NCBI GenBank assembly: GCA_964622545.1 | Contig: CAZUQM010000010.1 | Location: forward strand, 1 to 64,000 | DNA: 64,000 bases | DNA from: JAFGLZ01 sp964622545 | GTDB lineage: Bacteria; Planctomycetota; Phycisphaerae; UBA1845; JAFGLZ01 | Reading direction: 5' to 3' | Shown here: positions 51,463 through 60,595 of the stretch, one piece after another | How positions within the stretch are numbered: the stretch's first letter is position 1 | Layout of the letters: each line of letters begins with the position of its first letter | The notes under the pieces: model-generated | The model's input: the letters and a program-made list of their open reading frames with translations, nothing else | Database searches by the model: none | Told to the model about the DNA's origin: nothing | Made by a program: the position numbers and the translations under genes

Positions 51463-53928
51463 CTACCGGACTTCCACGAGGCGGCACTCCAGCGAGCCGA
51501 GCTCGAGCGACCGGGCGTCGAACCGGCGGCGCGTGCGGAGCTCGACGGCTCGCTTCAGCGGCCAATCCGACGAGCACGTGACCGTCGCGGGCTTGCGAAG
51601 GTGGTTGATAACGTAGAACAGCTTCCGCGGACCGAGCGTCACGCTGCGGCATTCGATGCCGAAGGCGTCGGTCCTGACGGGCGGGCGAAGCTCGGCCTGC
51701 TGGACGGCGCGGCGGACGCTCCGCCACAGGGCGCGCAGCGGCAGCCCGGCCGGACATCGCACGACCTGTCCGCCGGCGTCGCGGAAGGCCTCGATCCGCT
51801 TGCGAAAGCCGCGGGGCAGGCTGCTGTGGAAGGGGATGACCAGGACGCGGTAGTCCTTCAGCTTGCCCGCGCCGAGGCGTTTGTCGGTCAGGATGCCGAC
51901 GTCGAGATCCTGGAACAGGCACGCGCGGTAGGCGTCGCTGGTCTGGGTGCCGCCGTAGTAGAGGGCGATGGGGCCTCGCTGTCGCTGGAAGGCCTGGATC
52001 TCAGGGGCCAAGCGGACGAGATCGAGCGCGGTGTGGCCCAGGACCTCGACGCCGTTGGCGTGCCAGTAGAGGCTGACGTCGTCGACCCGGTCGAAGACCC
52101 AGACCGACGTCATGTCGCGGCCGTGCAGGGCCAGGCCGATCAGGGCCGTGCGGAAGTAGTCGTCGGGCATGGCGTAGGTGCCGCCGCTGATGTGGTATTC
52201 GCCGTCGAGGATCGGTTGGTCGGGGTGGAGCGACCGGTGGAAGTCGTGCCGGAGGAACGGCCAGGCGAAGTCGGCGCCGAGCCGACCGGACCAATCGGGC
52301 CAGGAGGGCATCGCATCCATGCCGTTGGCGGTGAGGACGTCTCCGATCGCCTCGCGGTCGACGCTCAGCACCGCAGGCGTGTCGATGGTCTTGATGTGGA
52401 CAGGATGGGCCTCGTCGTGCTTGTGGAGCTCGGCGATGTACCAACGCATGAAGTCGGTGACGTTGGTGGTGACCAGCCGGCTGAGGGCCTGCCACTGGCC
52501 GAGCTTGCGGTTCCTCTTGCGGTAAGCGCGCCACTGGCTTGCCGGGAAGTCGGGGATGACGCGATACCAGGCCTCGTTGATCAGGTCGTAGCTGAGCAGG
52601 GCGGGATGCTCGCGGACCTTGGGGATGAGCACCTCCAGGTGCTTGGCGATCACGGCGCGGACGTGCGGGTCGGTGATGGTCCACGGCATGAAGCCGTTGG
52701 TCTTCTGGCGCCATCCGGTGGCGTCGGTACCGGGCCACCGCTTGCGGGCCCAGTCGGGGAAGTAGTGGGGCGAGACGAGCAGGTCGCAGACCATGGTGTG
52801 CTTGGCCGCGGCGTCCATGACGGCCAGGATGCTCCGCCCGGCGTCGGGCTTGGCCTTGTCGAGGCTTTCGAGCGTGTGACGCGGGCCGGTCTCGATGCTC
52901 AGACACGTGTAGCCCATGGGTGAGAGCTGACTGAACTGACTCGGGCTGAACCAGCCGCAGACGCCGGCGAGGAAGACCGGTCGATCGCCGCTGTGGAAGG
53001 TGCCCTGCTTGCATCGAAGGTCGTTCAGCTCGACGTCGGGCATGGTGATGGCGCTGCTGGGGTCGGCGATCATCCTCTGGAGGCGGGCTTCGGTCCGGTC
53101 GGCGCAGGCAAGGAGGAACTCCGCCGTCCGCTTCGTGACGAAGACGTCCTTGTCGCGGTACATCTTGGGCGTCTCGGCGATGTAGCGCGCCAACACGGTC
53201 CGGGACACGAGCGGGTAGCGGACGTCGATCTTCTTGGCGCGGGCCTGGGCGAGCAGGGCGTCGATGGCCTCGAGCCGGTCGGGCAAGGGCTCGAGCATCC
53301 GGGTCAGTTGCCCCTTCGTAAAGGTGGCGTTGGTGGGACCGGTGTCCTTGGGGTAGACGGCCTCGACGCGGCTGAGATAGACCCGGACGGGGTCCTCCTC
53401 GATCTCGCCGGCCGATTCGCGCGTCAGCAGGGCGATCAGGTCGAGGTCGATCAGCCGCTTGCCTCCGACGCCCATCGGGACCATTTCGTCGAGCGGCACC
53501 TCGATGTCGCACCACTGGCAAGGCCGCAGGCCGGGCAGGGGGATGCGGCTGCACAGCTGGTGGTGCTTGGTGTCGCCCAGGGCGAGCCAGAGGTAGGCCG
53601 CGTTCGTCCATACGCGACATCGAACCGCCTTGGGCAGGGGCAGACCGAGCTTCGGTCGCTGCACGCCGTGGATCATCTGTCCCGCTTTGCTGGGTTCGAT
53701 GCGGAGTTCGATCATGGGCCGGCCAGGTTCGAACGCGCTCCATATCAGGTATCTCATCTCCGTCCGGCCAATCGTCTTCCAATCATCGAAGATGTCGACG
53801 TAGAAGGGTTGGTCGATGCGGTAGACGTTGACCTTGGCGGCGGAGGAGCCGTCGGGTGCGGGCTGTTCGGCGGCCGCGATGGCGGCGGCCGAGAGGACGG
53901 CGCAGGCGAGGTGCAGGGCGTGCGTCAT
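51463..53928 (-). CDS. Large secreted glycosidase (clan GH-A, beta-galactosidase-like)
   Basis: An 821-residue exported protein with a signal peptide (LHLACAVLSAAAIAAAEQ). The N-terminal part (about 35-215) is a beta-rich binding domain. After a helical linker there is a TIM barrel (about 300-650) with the two catalytic glutamates of clan GH-A: acid/base in LLSYDLINEAWYRV and nucleophile in QPILDGEYHISGG. A GATase-like fold follows (about 660-735, LFQDLDVGILTDKRLGAGKL), as in GH42 beta-galactosidases, then a small beta domain. GH42 or a relative is the best guess. AAAGGAA lies eight bases before the ATG at 53928; the frame stays open upstream without support. Confidence 0.78.
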   Translation of the reverse strand: MTHALHLACAVLSAAAIAAAEQPAPDGSSAAKVNVYRIDQPFYVDIFDDWKTIGRTEMRYLIWSAFEPGRPMIELRIEPSKAGQMIHGVQRPKLGLPLPKAVRCRVWTNAAYLWLALGDTKHHQLCSRIPLPGLRPCQWCDIEVPLDEMVPMGVGGKRLIDLDLIALLTRESAGEIEEDPVRVYLSRVEAVYPKDTGPTNATFTKGQLTRMLEPLPDRLEAIDALLAQARAKKIDVRYPLVSRTVLARYIAETPKMYRDKDVFVTKRTAEFLLACADRTEARLQRMIADPSSAITMPDVELNDLRCKQGTFHSGDRPVFLAGVCGWFSPSQFSQLSPMGYTCLSIETGPRHTLESLDKAKPDAGRSILAVMDAAAKHTMVCDLLVSPHYFPDWARKRWPGTDATGWRQKTNGFMPWTITDPHVRAVIAKHLEVLIPKVREHPALLSYDLINEAWYRVIPDFPASQWRAYRKRNRKLGQWQALSRLVTTNVTDFMRWYIAELHKHDEAHPVHIKTIDTPAVLSVDREAIGDVLTANGMDAMPSWPDWSGRLGADFAWPFLRHDFHRSLHPDQPILDGEYHISGGTYAMPDDYFRTALIGLALHGRDMTSVWVFDRVDDVSLYWHANGVEVLGHTALDLVRLAPEIQAFQRQRGPIALYYGGTQTSDAYRACLFQDLDVGILTDKRLGAGKLKDYRVLVIPFHSSLPRGFRKRIEAFRDAGGQVVRCPAGLPLRALWRSVRRAVQQAELRPPVRTDAFGIECRSVTLGPRKLFYVINHLRKPATVTCSSDWPLKRAVELRTRRRFDARSLELGSLECRLVEVR

Positions 53929-54288
53929 GGTATGGTTCCTTTCGATGGCTGGCACCCGTGAGAGGTGTTGTTTGGGGAGCGTTTTACGGCCTGGCGAGGT
54001 TCGGCACAAGCAAGGCCAGGACGGCCGGGGCGATGAGTGTCCGGCAGGGGCGGTGGTCACAGACGGGACGCGTGCGCCGGGGACGGCCGCACTGTACCGG
54101 CGCGGCTTTCAGTGGGGCTGAACAAATTGGTGCAGGGGCGCCCCGTCGGAGCGTGCCTGAGCCGCTTTGTACGTTCATACCCAGAGTCGCACTACCGATA
54201 AGTCTCTAGATGGAGCCTCTGCTGAAGGATGGGGGTGAGGAGAGGCAGGCGAGCCGTGAAGCGGCGATGGTCGCTTCGAGGGGGATAC
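53929..54288. other. Divergent intergenic region without a gene
   Basis: These 360 bp separate the minus-strand glycosidase from the plus-strand histidine kinase. No gene is evident. It is GC-rich on the left and contains an AT-richer stretch near 54125-54215 where a kinase promoter would be expected, but no box pair is convincing. Confidence 0.6.
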
Positions 54289-55500
54289 ATGACCCAGTTG
54301 GCTGGTAAGTGCGCCGGCGGGCAGAGATCGTCCGCGGCGACAGACGAGTCGTCGGCGTCGCGGCCGGCGGCGGGATCGGCCGACGATGCGCTCAGGTCGA
54401 GCGAGTACCGGACGGTCTTCGAGAACACCGGCACGGGTACGATCATCATCGACGCCGATACGACGGTGGCCCTGGCCAACGAGGAGTTCGTTCGGCTGAC
54501 CGGTCGGAGCAAGGCCGAGCTTGAAGGCAAGATGAGCTTCGCCGAGCTGGTCGTCCCCGAGGACGCCGATCGGATGGTGGGCTACCACCGGCAGCGTCGG
54601 ATCGACCGTACGGCCGCCCCCCGTACCTACGAGTGCCAGGTCGTGCATCGGTCCGGTCAGACCCGTGTGGCGCTGGTGACCGTGGACGTGATCCCCGGCA
54701 CCGACCGCAGCGTCGCCTCCTTCCTCGACATCACCGACCGCAAGCAGATGGAGCGGGCCGCCCGCGAACGGTTGGCGGAGCTGGCTCACCTGTCGCGCGT
54801 GGCCACGGTGGGCGAGCTATCGTCCGGCCTGGCCCATGAGCTGAACCAACCCCTGTTCGCCATCCTGAACTACGCGGAATCGTGTCTGAACGAACTACGA
54901 TCCGACCGCGGCTCGCGTGAGGAGACGCAGGAGATCCTGACCGAGGTGATCCGCCAGGCCACCCGGGCCGGTGAGATCGTTCACGGCATGCGCGATCTCG
55001 TCCGTCGGCGGCCGACGAGCCTCCGCCCGGTCAGTTTGACGCACTGCGTCCACGAGGCGGTCTCGTTCATGGCCGTGGCCGCTCGGAAGGCCTACGTGAG
55101 TGTTCGGTGCGATTGCGGCGAGGACGATCTCGTCGTCAGGGCCGACGAGGTCCAGATGCAGCAGGTGATCATGAACCTGGTCCTGAACGCCATCGAGGTT
55201 TTCGCCGAGGCGGGGCGCGAGGACCCGGTCGTCTGGATCCGCACCCGCCGGGTGGGAGAGAGCCACGCGTGGGTCGAAGTCGAAGACAACGGTCCCGGCA
55301 TGTGTTCGGGCATGGCCGAGCTGGTCTTCGAGCCGTTCATGACGACCAAGGCCGATGGCATGGGCATGGGCCTGTCGATCAGCCGGACCATCGTCGAGGC
55401 CCACGGTGGCAAGATCTGGATGACGTCGAAACCCGGCCAGGGCACCACGGTGCGGTTCTCACTCCAGCTCATACAGGAAGGTGCCGACGATGGACGCTGA
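54289..55500 (+). CDS. PAS-domain sensor histidine kinase (FixL-like)
   Basis: A 403-residue cytoplasmic two-component kinase. A PAS domain occupies about residues 40-155 (YRTVFENTGTGTIIIDADTT to DITDRK). The dimerisation/phosphoacceptor helix is GELSSGLAHELNQPLFAIL with the phosphorylated histidine, and the catalytic ATPase region has VQMQQVIMNLVLNAIE (N box), VEDNGPGM (G1), and ADGMGMGLSISRTIVEAHGG (G2). There is no membrane segment and no clear haem-binding histidine pattern in the PAS domain, so the signal is unknown. GAGGGGG lies five bases before the ATG. The response regulator starts inside the last 11 bases, so the pair is translationally coupled. Confidence 0.93.
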   Translation: MTQLAGKCAGGQRSSAATDESSASRPAAGSADDALRSSEYRTVFENTGTGTIIIDADTTVALANEEFVRLTGRSKAELEGKMSFAELVVPEDADRMVGYHRQRRIDRTAAPRTYECQVVHRSGQTRVALVTVDVIPGTDRSVASFLDITDRKQMERAARERLAELAHLSRVATVGELSSGLAHELNQPLFAILNYAESCLNELRSDRGSREETQEILTEVIRQATRAGEIVHGMRDLVRRRPTSLRPVSLTHCVHEAVSFMAVAARKAYVSVRCDCGEDDLVVRADEVQMQQVIMNLVLNAIEVFAEAGREDPVVWIRTRRVGESHAWVEVEDNGPGMCSGMAELVFEPFMTTKADGMGMGLSISRTIVEAHGGKIWMTSKPGQGTTVRFSLQLIQEGADDGR

Positions 55501-56134
55501 ACCGATCGTCTATGTCGTGGACGATGACCCGGCGGTGAGGAAGTCGCTGGAGTACCTGATCCGCTCGCAGGGCCATAGGATCGAGACCTACACCGGCGCG
55601 CAGGAGTTCCTGGACTGCCTCGATCCGGGCCAGCCCGGGTGCATCCTTCTGGACATCCGCATGCCCGGCATGAGTGGCCTAGAGCTCCAGGACCGGTTGA
55701 AGGAACGCGGCATTCGTTTGCCGGTAATCCTGATGACGGCATACGGTGAGGTGCCGCTGGCGATCAACGGCATGAAGCAGGGCGCGTTGGACTTCATCGA
55801 GAAGCCTCTGCGGCGCGGGGCGCTCCTATCGCGGATCGAGGAGGCCCTGGCCGAGGACGTGCGCCGCCGGACCCAGCACGAGATCCAGGAGACCGGTGCC
55901 GAGCGGCTGGCCGCGCTGACGCGCCGGGAGCGCGAGGTGATGCATCTGGTCGTCTCGGGCAAGACCAATCGAGAGATCGCGACGGACCTGGCCATCAGCC
56001 CCAAGACGGTGGCGATCCATCGCGCCCGCATCATGGACAAGACGGAGGCCACCTGCGTGGCGGATCTGGTCCGCGTGGCCTTCGATGCCGGTCAAGTACC
56101 TACCCGGGGCGCTACAGGTAAGATCCTATCTTAG
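55490..56134 (+). CDS. FixJ-type response regulator
   Basis: A 214-residue regulator with an N-terminal receiver and a C-terminal LuxR/FixJ-type helix-turn-helix. Receiver residues are intact: acidic pocket VVDDDPAVRKSL, phosphorylated aspartate in CILLDIRMPGMSG, threonine in ILMTAYGEV, and lysine in DFIEKPLRRG. The DNA-binding domain has LTRREREVMHLVVSGKTNREIATDLAISPKTVAIHRARIM. It should bind DNA as a dimer when phosphorylated by the overlapping kinase. GGAAGGTG lies six bases before the ATG, inside the kinase gene. Its targets are unknown; the adjacent chemoreceptor is a candidate. Confidence 0.95.
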   Translation: MDAEPIVYVVDDDPAVRKSLEYLIRSQGHRIETYTGAQEFLDCLDPGQPGCILLDIRMPGMSGLELQDRLKERGIRLPVILMTAYGEVPLAINGMKQGALDFIEKPLRRGALLSRIEEALAEDVRRRTQHEIQETGAERLAALTRREREVMHLVVSGKTNREIATDLAISPKTVAIHRARIMDKTEATCVADLVRVAFDAGQVPTRGATGKILS

Positions 56135-56301
56135 CCCCTCCTCTGGCTGCCGATGTGTTGAGCGGCACATGCCGGTATGCATTGTGACCGAATTGTAAGG
56201 ATCGGGGGCGTGCCTTCGATCTCGATGGGGTTCGGCCGCCGCCAGCGCGGCCGGTCCCGAAGGGCTTTCCGTCTGTCGCCGTCATTTGGGAGAAGTGGAC
56301 C

Positions 56302-58305
56302 ATGTTCAAACGGATGAAGTTAGGCACCAGGATTATCGCGGGTTTTGGCTTTCTGCTGCTGCTGGCCGTGGCGCTGGGCGGCATGTCGGTCTGGCAGATG
56401 AACGAGGTAGGTCGGCAGTCGACGACGCTGGCCGAGGAGTACGTGCCTGAGGTCCAGGTCGCCTACAAGATCGAGCGGTGGTGGCTGAAGGCCATGTTCG
56501 ACCTGCGCGGTTACGCGTACACGGCGGATGAGACGTTCCTCAATAACGGTCGCGAGAAGATCGCCAAGGTGGAAGAGGGTATCACCGAGGCGAAGGCGTT
56601 GGCGGGCCGGGCCGAACACCTGGAGCTGCTAGGGGATGCCGCCCGGACGATAGAGACAGAGCTCGGCAAGTACGTCGCCCTGCTCGAGGAGACGATCGGC
56701 ATCTACTCGGAAAGGGCGAAGGAACGAGACGAGCTGGATGCGGCCGCGGCGGAGTACATGAAGAACTGCTCTGATTACCTGCAAAGCCAGCAGGAGGCGT
56801 TCAAGAAGGAGCTGGCCTCCGGGGCGGCCAAGGAGAAGCTGCTCGAGCGGATGCAGAAGATCGTGCTGGCCAACGACGTCATCGACCTGGGCAATGCGGC
56901 GCGGGTGGCCAACTGGAAGGCCCAGGCCCTACGTGATGCCGAGTTGAGCAAGAAGGCCGAGGAGGGGCTTCAGGCGGTCGGACCCAAGCTAGACGCGTTG
57001 AAGAAGATCACCAACGAGCAGGCGAATCTGGACCAGATCGCCGCGATCCGAAAGTCGGCGCAGGATTATGTGAGCGGCATGGGGCAGCTGGATGCCTTGA
57101 CCAAGGCTGGCCAGGAGGCCGGTGCCAAGCGCGTGCCGGCGGCGCTGCAAGTTCTCGACACGAGCGAGAAGGCCTCCAGCAAGGGCATCGACGAAACGCT
57201 CGCACGGGCGAACCAGGCGGCCAGCTCGCTCAACACGGCCTCGATGATCATGCTGGTGGGCCTCGGCATCGCGGTGGTCGTCGGCATCGGGCTCGCCGTG
57301 CTGATCACGAAGGGCATCACCGGCCCGATCAATCGCATCATCGCCGGGCTCACCGAGGGCGCGGACCAGGTCACGGATGCGGCCGGGCAGGTGTCCATGT
57401 CGAGCCAGCAGCTTGCCGAGGGGTCGAGCGAGCAGGCCAGCAGCCTCGAGGAGACCAGCAGCGCGCTGGAGGAGATGGCCGCGATGGCCCGCCAGAACGC
57501 CGAGAACGCCGGCAAGGCCAACGAATTCATGTCCGAGGCCACGCAGGTCATCGGCGAGGCGGACAGCGCGATGAAGGAGACGTCGACGGCCATGGGCGAG
57601 ATCTCCGAGGCCAGCGACCAGATCAGCAAGATCATCAAGGTGATCGAGGAGATCGCCTTCCAGACGAACCTGTTGGCGCTGAACGCCGCGGTTGAGGCCG
57701 CTCGGGCAGGGGAGCACGGCAAGGGCTTCGCGGTGGTCGCCGACGAGGTCCGGAACCTGGCCCAGCGAGCTGCCGAGGCGGCCCGCGAGACGGGCGGCTT
57801 GATCGAGCAGACCGTTAATCGCGTGAAGCGCGGCGTAGACCTCAACCAGTCGACGACCGAGAGCTTCACGCGGATCGGCGAGGCGTCGACGAAGGTGGCC
57901 GACCTGATCGGTCAGATCGCCCAGGCCTCGAACGAACAGGCCCAGGGCGTCGAGCAGGTCAACACGGCCGTGTCGCAGATGGACAAGGTGACGCAGTCGA
58001 ACGCCGCCGGTGCCGAGGAGTCGGCCAGCGCCTCGGAAGAGATGTCGGCCCAGGCCGAGAACGTCCGCGGCATGGTGCAGGAGCTGGTGGAGCTGGTCGG
58101 GAGCCGGGCCAGCAACCGGGACCAGGCCAAGACCAAGACCGCCTCGGCGAAGCGTCAGCCGGCCGCGACGGCGCACGTCAGCTTCCAGTCGTCGACCTCG
58201 AGTACCTCGGGCGGCAAGGCCGCGTCGGGCTATACGGCCTCCGAGTCCAAGGACGAGGCGGAGGACGATTCCTTCGCCGGCTCGGACGGTTTCGACCAGT
58301 TCTAG
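56302..58305 (+). CDS. Methyl-accepting chemotaxis protein
   Basis: A 667-residue chemoreceptor. An N-terminal membrane helix (about 10-31) leads into a long helical sensor domain (about 32-310) of the helical-bimodular or four-helix-bundle kind, then a second helix (MLVGLGIAVVVGIGLAVLI), a HAMP-like stretch and a signalling domain with the conserved hairpin tip IEEIAFQTNLLALNAAVEAARAGEHGKGFAVVADEVRNLAQRAAEAA (positions about 448-494). The tip predicts interaction with CheA and CheW. The C-terminus has a Ser/Thr-rich linker and ends DGFDQF without a clear NWETF-type CheR/B tether. It could sense a small ligand in the periplasm. GGGAGAAGTGG lies before the ATG. Confidence 0.95.
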   Translation: MFKRMKLGTRIIAGFGFLLLLAVALGGMSVWQMNEVGRQSTTLAEEYVPEVQVAYKIERWWLKAMFDLRGYAYTADETFLNNGREKIAKVEEGITEAKALAGRAEHLELLGDAARTIETELGKYVALLEETIGIYSERAKERDELDAAAAEYMKNCSDYLQSQQEAFKKELASGAAKEKLLERMQKIVLANDVIDLGNAARVANWKAQALRDAELSKKAEEGLQAVGPKLDALKKITNEQANLDQIAAIRKSAQDYVSGMGQLDALTKAGQEAGAKRVPAALQVLDTSEKASSKGIDETLARANQAASSLNTASMIMLVGLGIAVVVGIGLAVLITKGITGPINRIIAGLTEGADQVTDAAGQVSMSSQQLAEGSSEQASSLEETSSALEEMAAMARQNAENAGKANEFMSEATQVIGEADSAMKETSTAMGEISEASDQISKIIKVIEEIAFQTNLLALNAAVEAARAGEHGKGFAVVADEVRNLAQRAAEAARETGGLIEQTVNRVKRGVDLNQSTTESFTRIGEASTKVADLIGQIAQASNEQAQGVEQVNTAVSQMDKVTQSNAAGAEESASASEEMSAQAENVRGMVQELVELVGSRASNRDQAKTKTASAKRQPAATAHVSFQSSTSSTSGGKAASGYTASESKDEAEDDSFAGSDGFDQF

Positions 58306-58327
58306 ACCCGCTTCTTGTTCGACTGAC

Positions 58328-58370
58328 CGACCCGGGGTGGCTGGCTGTGGATCATGGCCGCCCCGGGTCG
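58328..58370 (+). terminator. Hairpin downstream of the chemoreceptor
   Basis: CGACCCGGGG (58328-58337) and CCCCGGGTCG (58361-58370) form a perfect 10-bp stem with a 23-base loop, 22 bp after the stop codon. No T-run follows, so it is a possible but not classical terminator. Confidence 0.45.
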
Positions 58371-58632
58371 TGTCGTGCGCCGGGCGAGCCAGGACTGCCA
58401 GGATCGGTATTCTCGGACGTGCGTCGACCCGGCTGCGGTGGGAAGCACGTGCATCGCGGCGGGCCGATGGGTGGGAGCGCCGGGGACGGGCGCGTCGGCA
58501 GGGTGAACCGGGCGGCGGGGCCGGGAGGATCTAAAGTTTCTTCGCCCCTGACCGATGATACGGGTAGTGGGGTTATCGGCACCGTGGCTGCGCCCTTTCG
58601 ACGGGGCGACCGACTCGATCAGGATGTGTCGC
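58371..58632. other. Leader region of the peptide-modification locus
   Basis: I see no gene in these 262 bp (327 bp counting from the chemoreceptor stop). An ATG at 58555 would extend the nucleotidyltransferase by 26 residues but lacks a well-placed ribosome-binding site. The segment 58526-58560 is locally AT-richer (TCTAAAGTTTCTTC) and may contain the locus promoter. Confidence 0.45.
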
Positions 58633-59970
58633 ATGGACGTTGCAGCCGGACCATGGGCCTTGGAAGGCGACATCACGGTAGGGGCCCGGAACGTCTGCAT
58701 GATGCATGCGCTGGAACGACTTGCGCGCGAATTCAACCGACGCTGCGTGCCGGTGATGGCCCTGAAGGGCGCGGCGCTGAATCTCGTGCTCGATCACAGG
58801 CCGGACGAACGGGCGATGTCTGACGTGGACCTGCTGATCCGCCCCCAAGACGCCGACCGGGCCGCCCAGATCATCCGGTCGTGCGGGGGCGAGGCGGCCG
58901 AGCCCCTGGTCCGGGACGACTTCTTCCCGCGGTTCCACGCCGAGCGGGAGTTTCGACTGGGCGCGGTGTATCCGATCAAGATCGACCTGCACGTCCGGCC
59001 GTTCCGGCCGGTGCGATTCGCGCAGACGGTGCCCTCGGCCGCGATGTGGGACCGGGCGGAGTGGAAGCCCTTCGGTTCGGCGTGGCTGCTCGTGCCGGGC
59101 CGTGAAGACATGCTGATCCATCTGGCAACGCATTCGGCGCTGCACGGCAACGTCCGTCGCACGTGGCTCAACGATATTCGGCGTTGGATCGATGCCCATC
59201 GGGGGCGGATTGACTGGGAGCTCTTTTGTGCCCGCACGAAGCTGTGGGGGCTGACTTGGCCGGTGCTGGAGGGCCTTCGAGCGGTCGACGCCGAATGGGG
59301 TTGCCCGTGGCCGCGAGAGGTCGTGGGGCGGCTCGCCAACCAGCGGGTCTCGTGGCGGGACAAGCTGGCCGCGGTTCAGGCGCCGCGCGACGCGACGCAT
59401 CCGGTGGCGCACGTGCTGACGAACTGGGTGTGCGCTCCGAGCTGGCGTTTCGCGATGGCCTATCTGTGGGCGGTTGCGGTGCCCGGTCGAAGACACATGG
59501 CCGCGTGGTACGGCCGTGAGCACGTGGGCTGGTTGCCGTGTGCGCACCTACTTCGCGTGTTGTGGCCGGTTCTGGGGCGCCTTCCGGGACTCCGGAATCG
59601 GGCGTCCAAGTACGATCTGAAGACGAACCGGCAGGGCGTGACGCGTGTGTTCGCCCGTCGGGATATCCGGTCGGGGGAGACGATCGCGCGGTGTCGCGGT
59701 CGGGCCGTGGAACGGCTGTCGGCCGCTCCGGCATGGCGTCAAACGGGCGGCGGTCAGGCGAGGTGGTATGAGGTGACGGGGGCCTTGAGCCATTTGCGCG
59801 CCTCGCCGCGTCCCAACGCGAAGCTCGCCGGGAGCGAGCTGATTGCCCTGCGACCGATTCGCGTGCGCGAAGAGATCACCATCGGCAAGGAGGCTTGCGA
59901 TCACGCGGGTGAGGCAGCCGAAGACGCGCGGGGGAGGCGGTCGGAGGCTCACGCGATGTCCGCGGCTTGA
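58633..59970 (+). CDS. Nucleotidyltransferase-family protein with C-terminal SET-like segment
   Basis: A 445-residue protein. Residues about 20-310 match the uncharacterised NTP_transf_5-type nucleotidyltransferases: VMALKGAALNLVL, then the metal-binding acidic motif in MSDVDLLIRP, and HLATHSALHGNVRRTWLNDIRRWI. Such proteins accompany PqqD-like and HPr-kinase-like genes. The C-terminus (about 331-419) reads like a short SET fold: TRVFARRDIRSGETIA, LSHLRASPRPNAKLAGSELIAL and VREEITIGKE recall the beginning, the N-H-S-C-x-P-N-A and the G-E-E-I-T-x-x-Y parts of SET methyltransferases, but the cysteine and the final tyrosine are missing. AGGA precedes the ATG at 58633 by eight bases; 58555 is an alternative. 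First gene of a four-gene unit. Confidence 0.8.
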   Translation: MDVAAGPWALEGDITVGARNVCMMHALERLAREFNRRCVPVMALKGAALNLVLDHRPDERAMSDVDLLIRPQDADRAAQIIRSCGGEAAEPLVRDDFFPRFHAEREFRLGAVYPIKIDLHVRPFRPVRFAQTVPSAAMWDRAEWKPFGSAWLLVPGREDMLIHLATHSALHGNVRRTWLNDIRRWIDAHRGRIDWELFCARTKLWGLTWPVLEGLRAVDAEWGCPWPREVVGRLANQRVSWRDKLAAVQAPRDATHPVAHVLTNWVCAPSWRFAMAYLWAVAVPGRRHMAAWYGREHVGWLPCAHLLRVLWPVLGRLPGLRNRASKYDLKTNRQGVTRVFARRDIRSGETIARCRGRAVERLSAAPAWRQTGGGQARWYEVTGALSHLRASPRPNAKLAGSELIALRPIRVREEITIGKEACDHAGEAAEDARGRRSEAHAMSAA

Positions 59971-60021
59971 GGACGACGCGAACGTTCGCGCCGGGAGCAG
60001 GTCTCCAGGAAGGGGGTTGTC

Positions 60022-60237
60022 ATGGCCGACAACCACAAAGGTCAAGGGATACCGGAAAGACAGTCCGAGGAAGGCGTTACGTCCGCCCCGCATGAGGCAG
60101 CCGGCCAAGCGGGGGACGGCTCGCGACGGGCGTTTCTGAGTCGCACGACCCGCAAGGCGCTGTATCTGACGCCGGTGATCCTCTCGCTGGCGGCGAGTCA
60201 GGCCAAGGCGGCTTCGGGGGCTTCGGGGACGTCGTAG
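60022..60237 (+). CDS. 71-residue Tat-like peptide, candidate precursor or substrate
   Basis: A small protein with a near-ideal ribosome-binding site (AAGGGGG five bases before the ATG). The N-terminal 34 residues are hydrophilic and flexible. Then come an SRRAFLSRTTRKAL motif with a twin arginine (R35-R36), a hydrophobic stretch (about 46-60, ALYLTPVILSLAA), and AKA at 61-63. If a signal peptidase cleaves after AKA, only eight residues, ASGASGTS, remain. It is therefore either a Tat-like export tag that keeps only a tiny Gly/Ser/Ala tail, or a membrane-anchored peptide to be modified. It lies between the nucleotidyltransferase (51 bp) and the PqqD-like gene (19 bp), so a precursor role for the neighbouring proteins is a reasonable inference. 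Confidence 0.7.
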   Translation: MADNHKGQGIPERQSEEGVTSAPHEAAGQAGDGSRRAFLSRTTRKALYLTPVILSLAASQAKAASGASGTS

Positions 60238-60256
60238 CAGGGAATCGAGGAGGCTT

Positions 60257-60595
60257 ATGGCACCGAACGATGTGATGGAGCAAACGGTCGCACCGAGCTG
60301 GAACTGGACGACGAGGGAGGCGCTGATCACCGTGCCTCGGCGACGCGACGACGTGTTGGTCGAGGAGCTGGACGGGGAGGCCATCCTATCGGATCCGACC
60401 GACGGGGCCGCCCACCGGCTGAACCAGACGGCGCTGGCGGTTTGGAACAAGCTGGACGGCGCGGCGACGACCCGTGAGATCGCCGAGGGCCTCACGCAGA
60501 CCTACGAGGTGGAGTTCGAGGACGCCTTGGACCACGTCGAGGAGCTGCTCGTCCTCTTTGCGGAGCTGAACCTTCTCGAGTCGCCATGCCATTGA
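60257..60595 (+). CDS. PqqD-family peptide-binding protein
   Basis: A 112-residue protein of the PqqD / RiPP-recognition-element family. The winged-helix pattern is readable: DDVLVEELDGEAILSDPTDGAAHRLNQTALAVWNKLDGAATTREIAEGL and a helical end with VEFEDALDHVEELLVLFAELNLL (cited by position: about residues 29-78 and 84-106). PqqD proteins bind the leader of a precursor peptide and present it to a modifying enzyme. GAGGAGG lies just before the ATG. The stop overlaps the HPr-kinase-like start by 10 bp. In this context the natural peptide partner is the 71-residue product encoded immediately upstream. Confidence 0.88.
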   Translation: MAPNDVMEQTVAPSWNWTTREALITVPRRRDDVLVEELDGEAILSDPTDGAAHRLNQTALAVWNKLDGAATTREIAEGLTQTYEVEFEDALDHVEELLVLFAELNLLESPCH

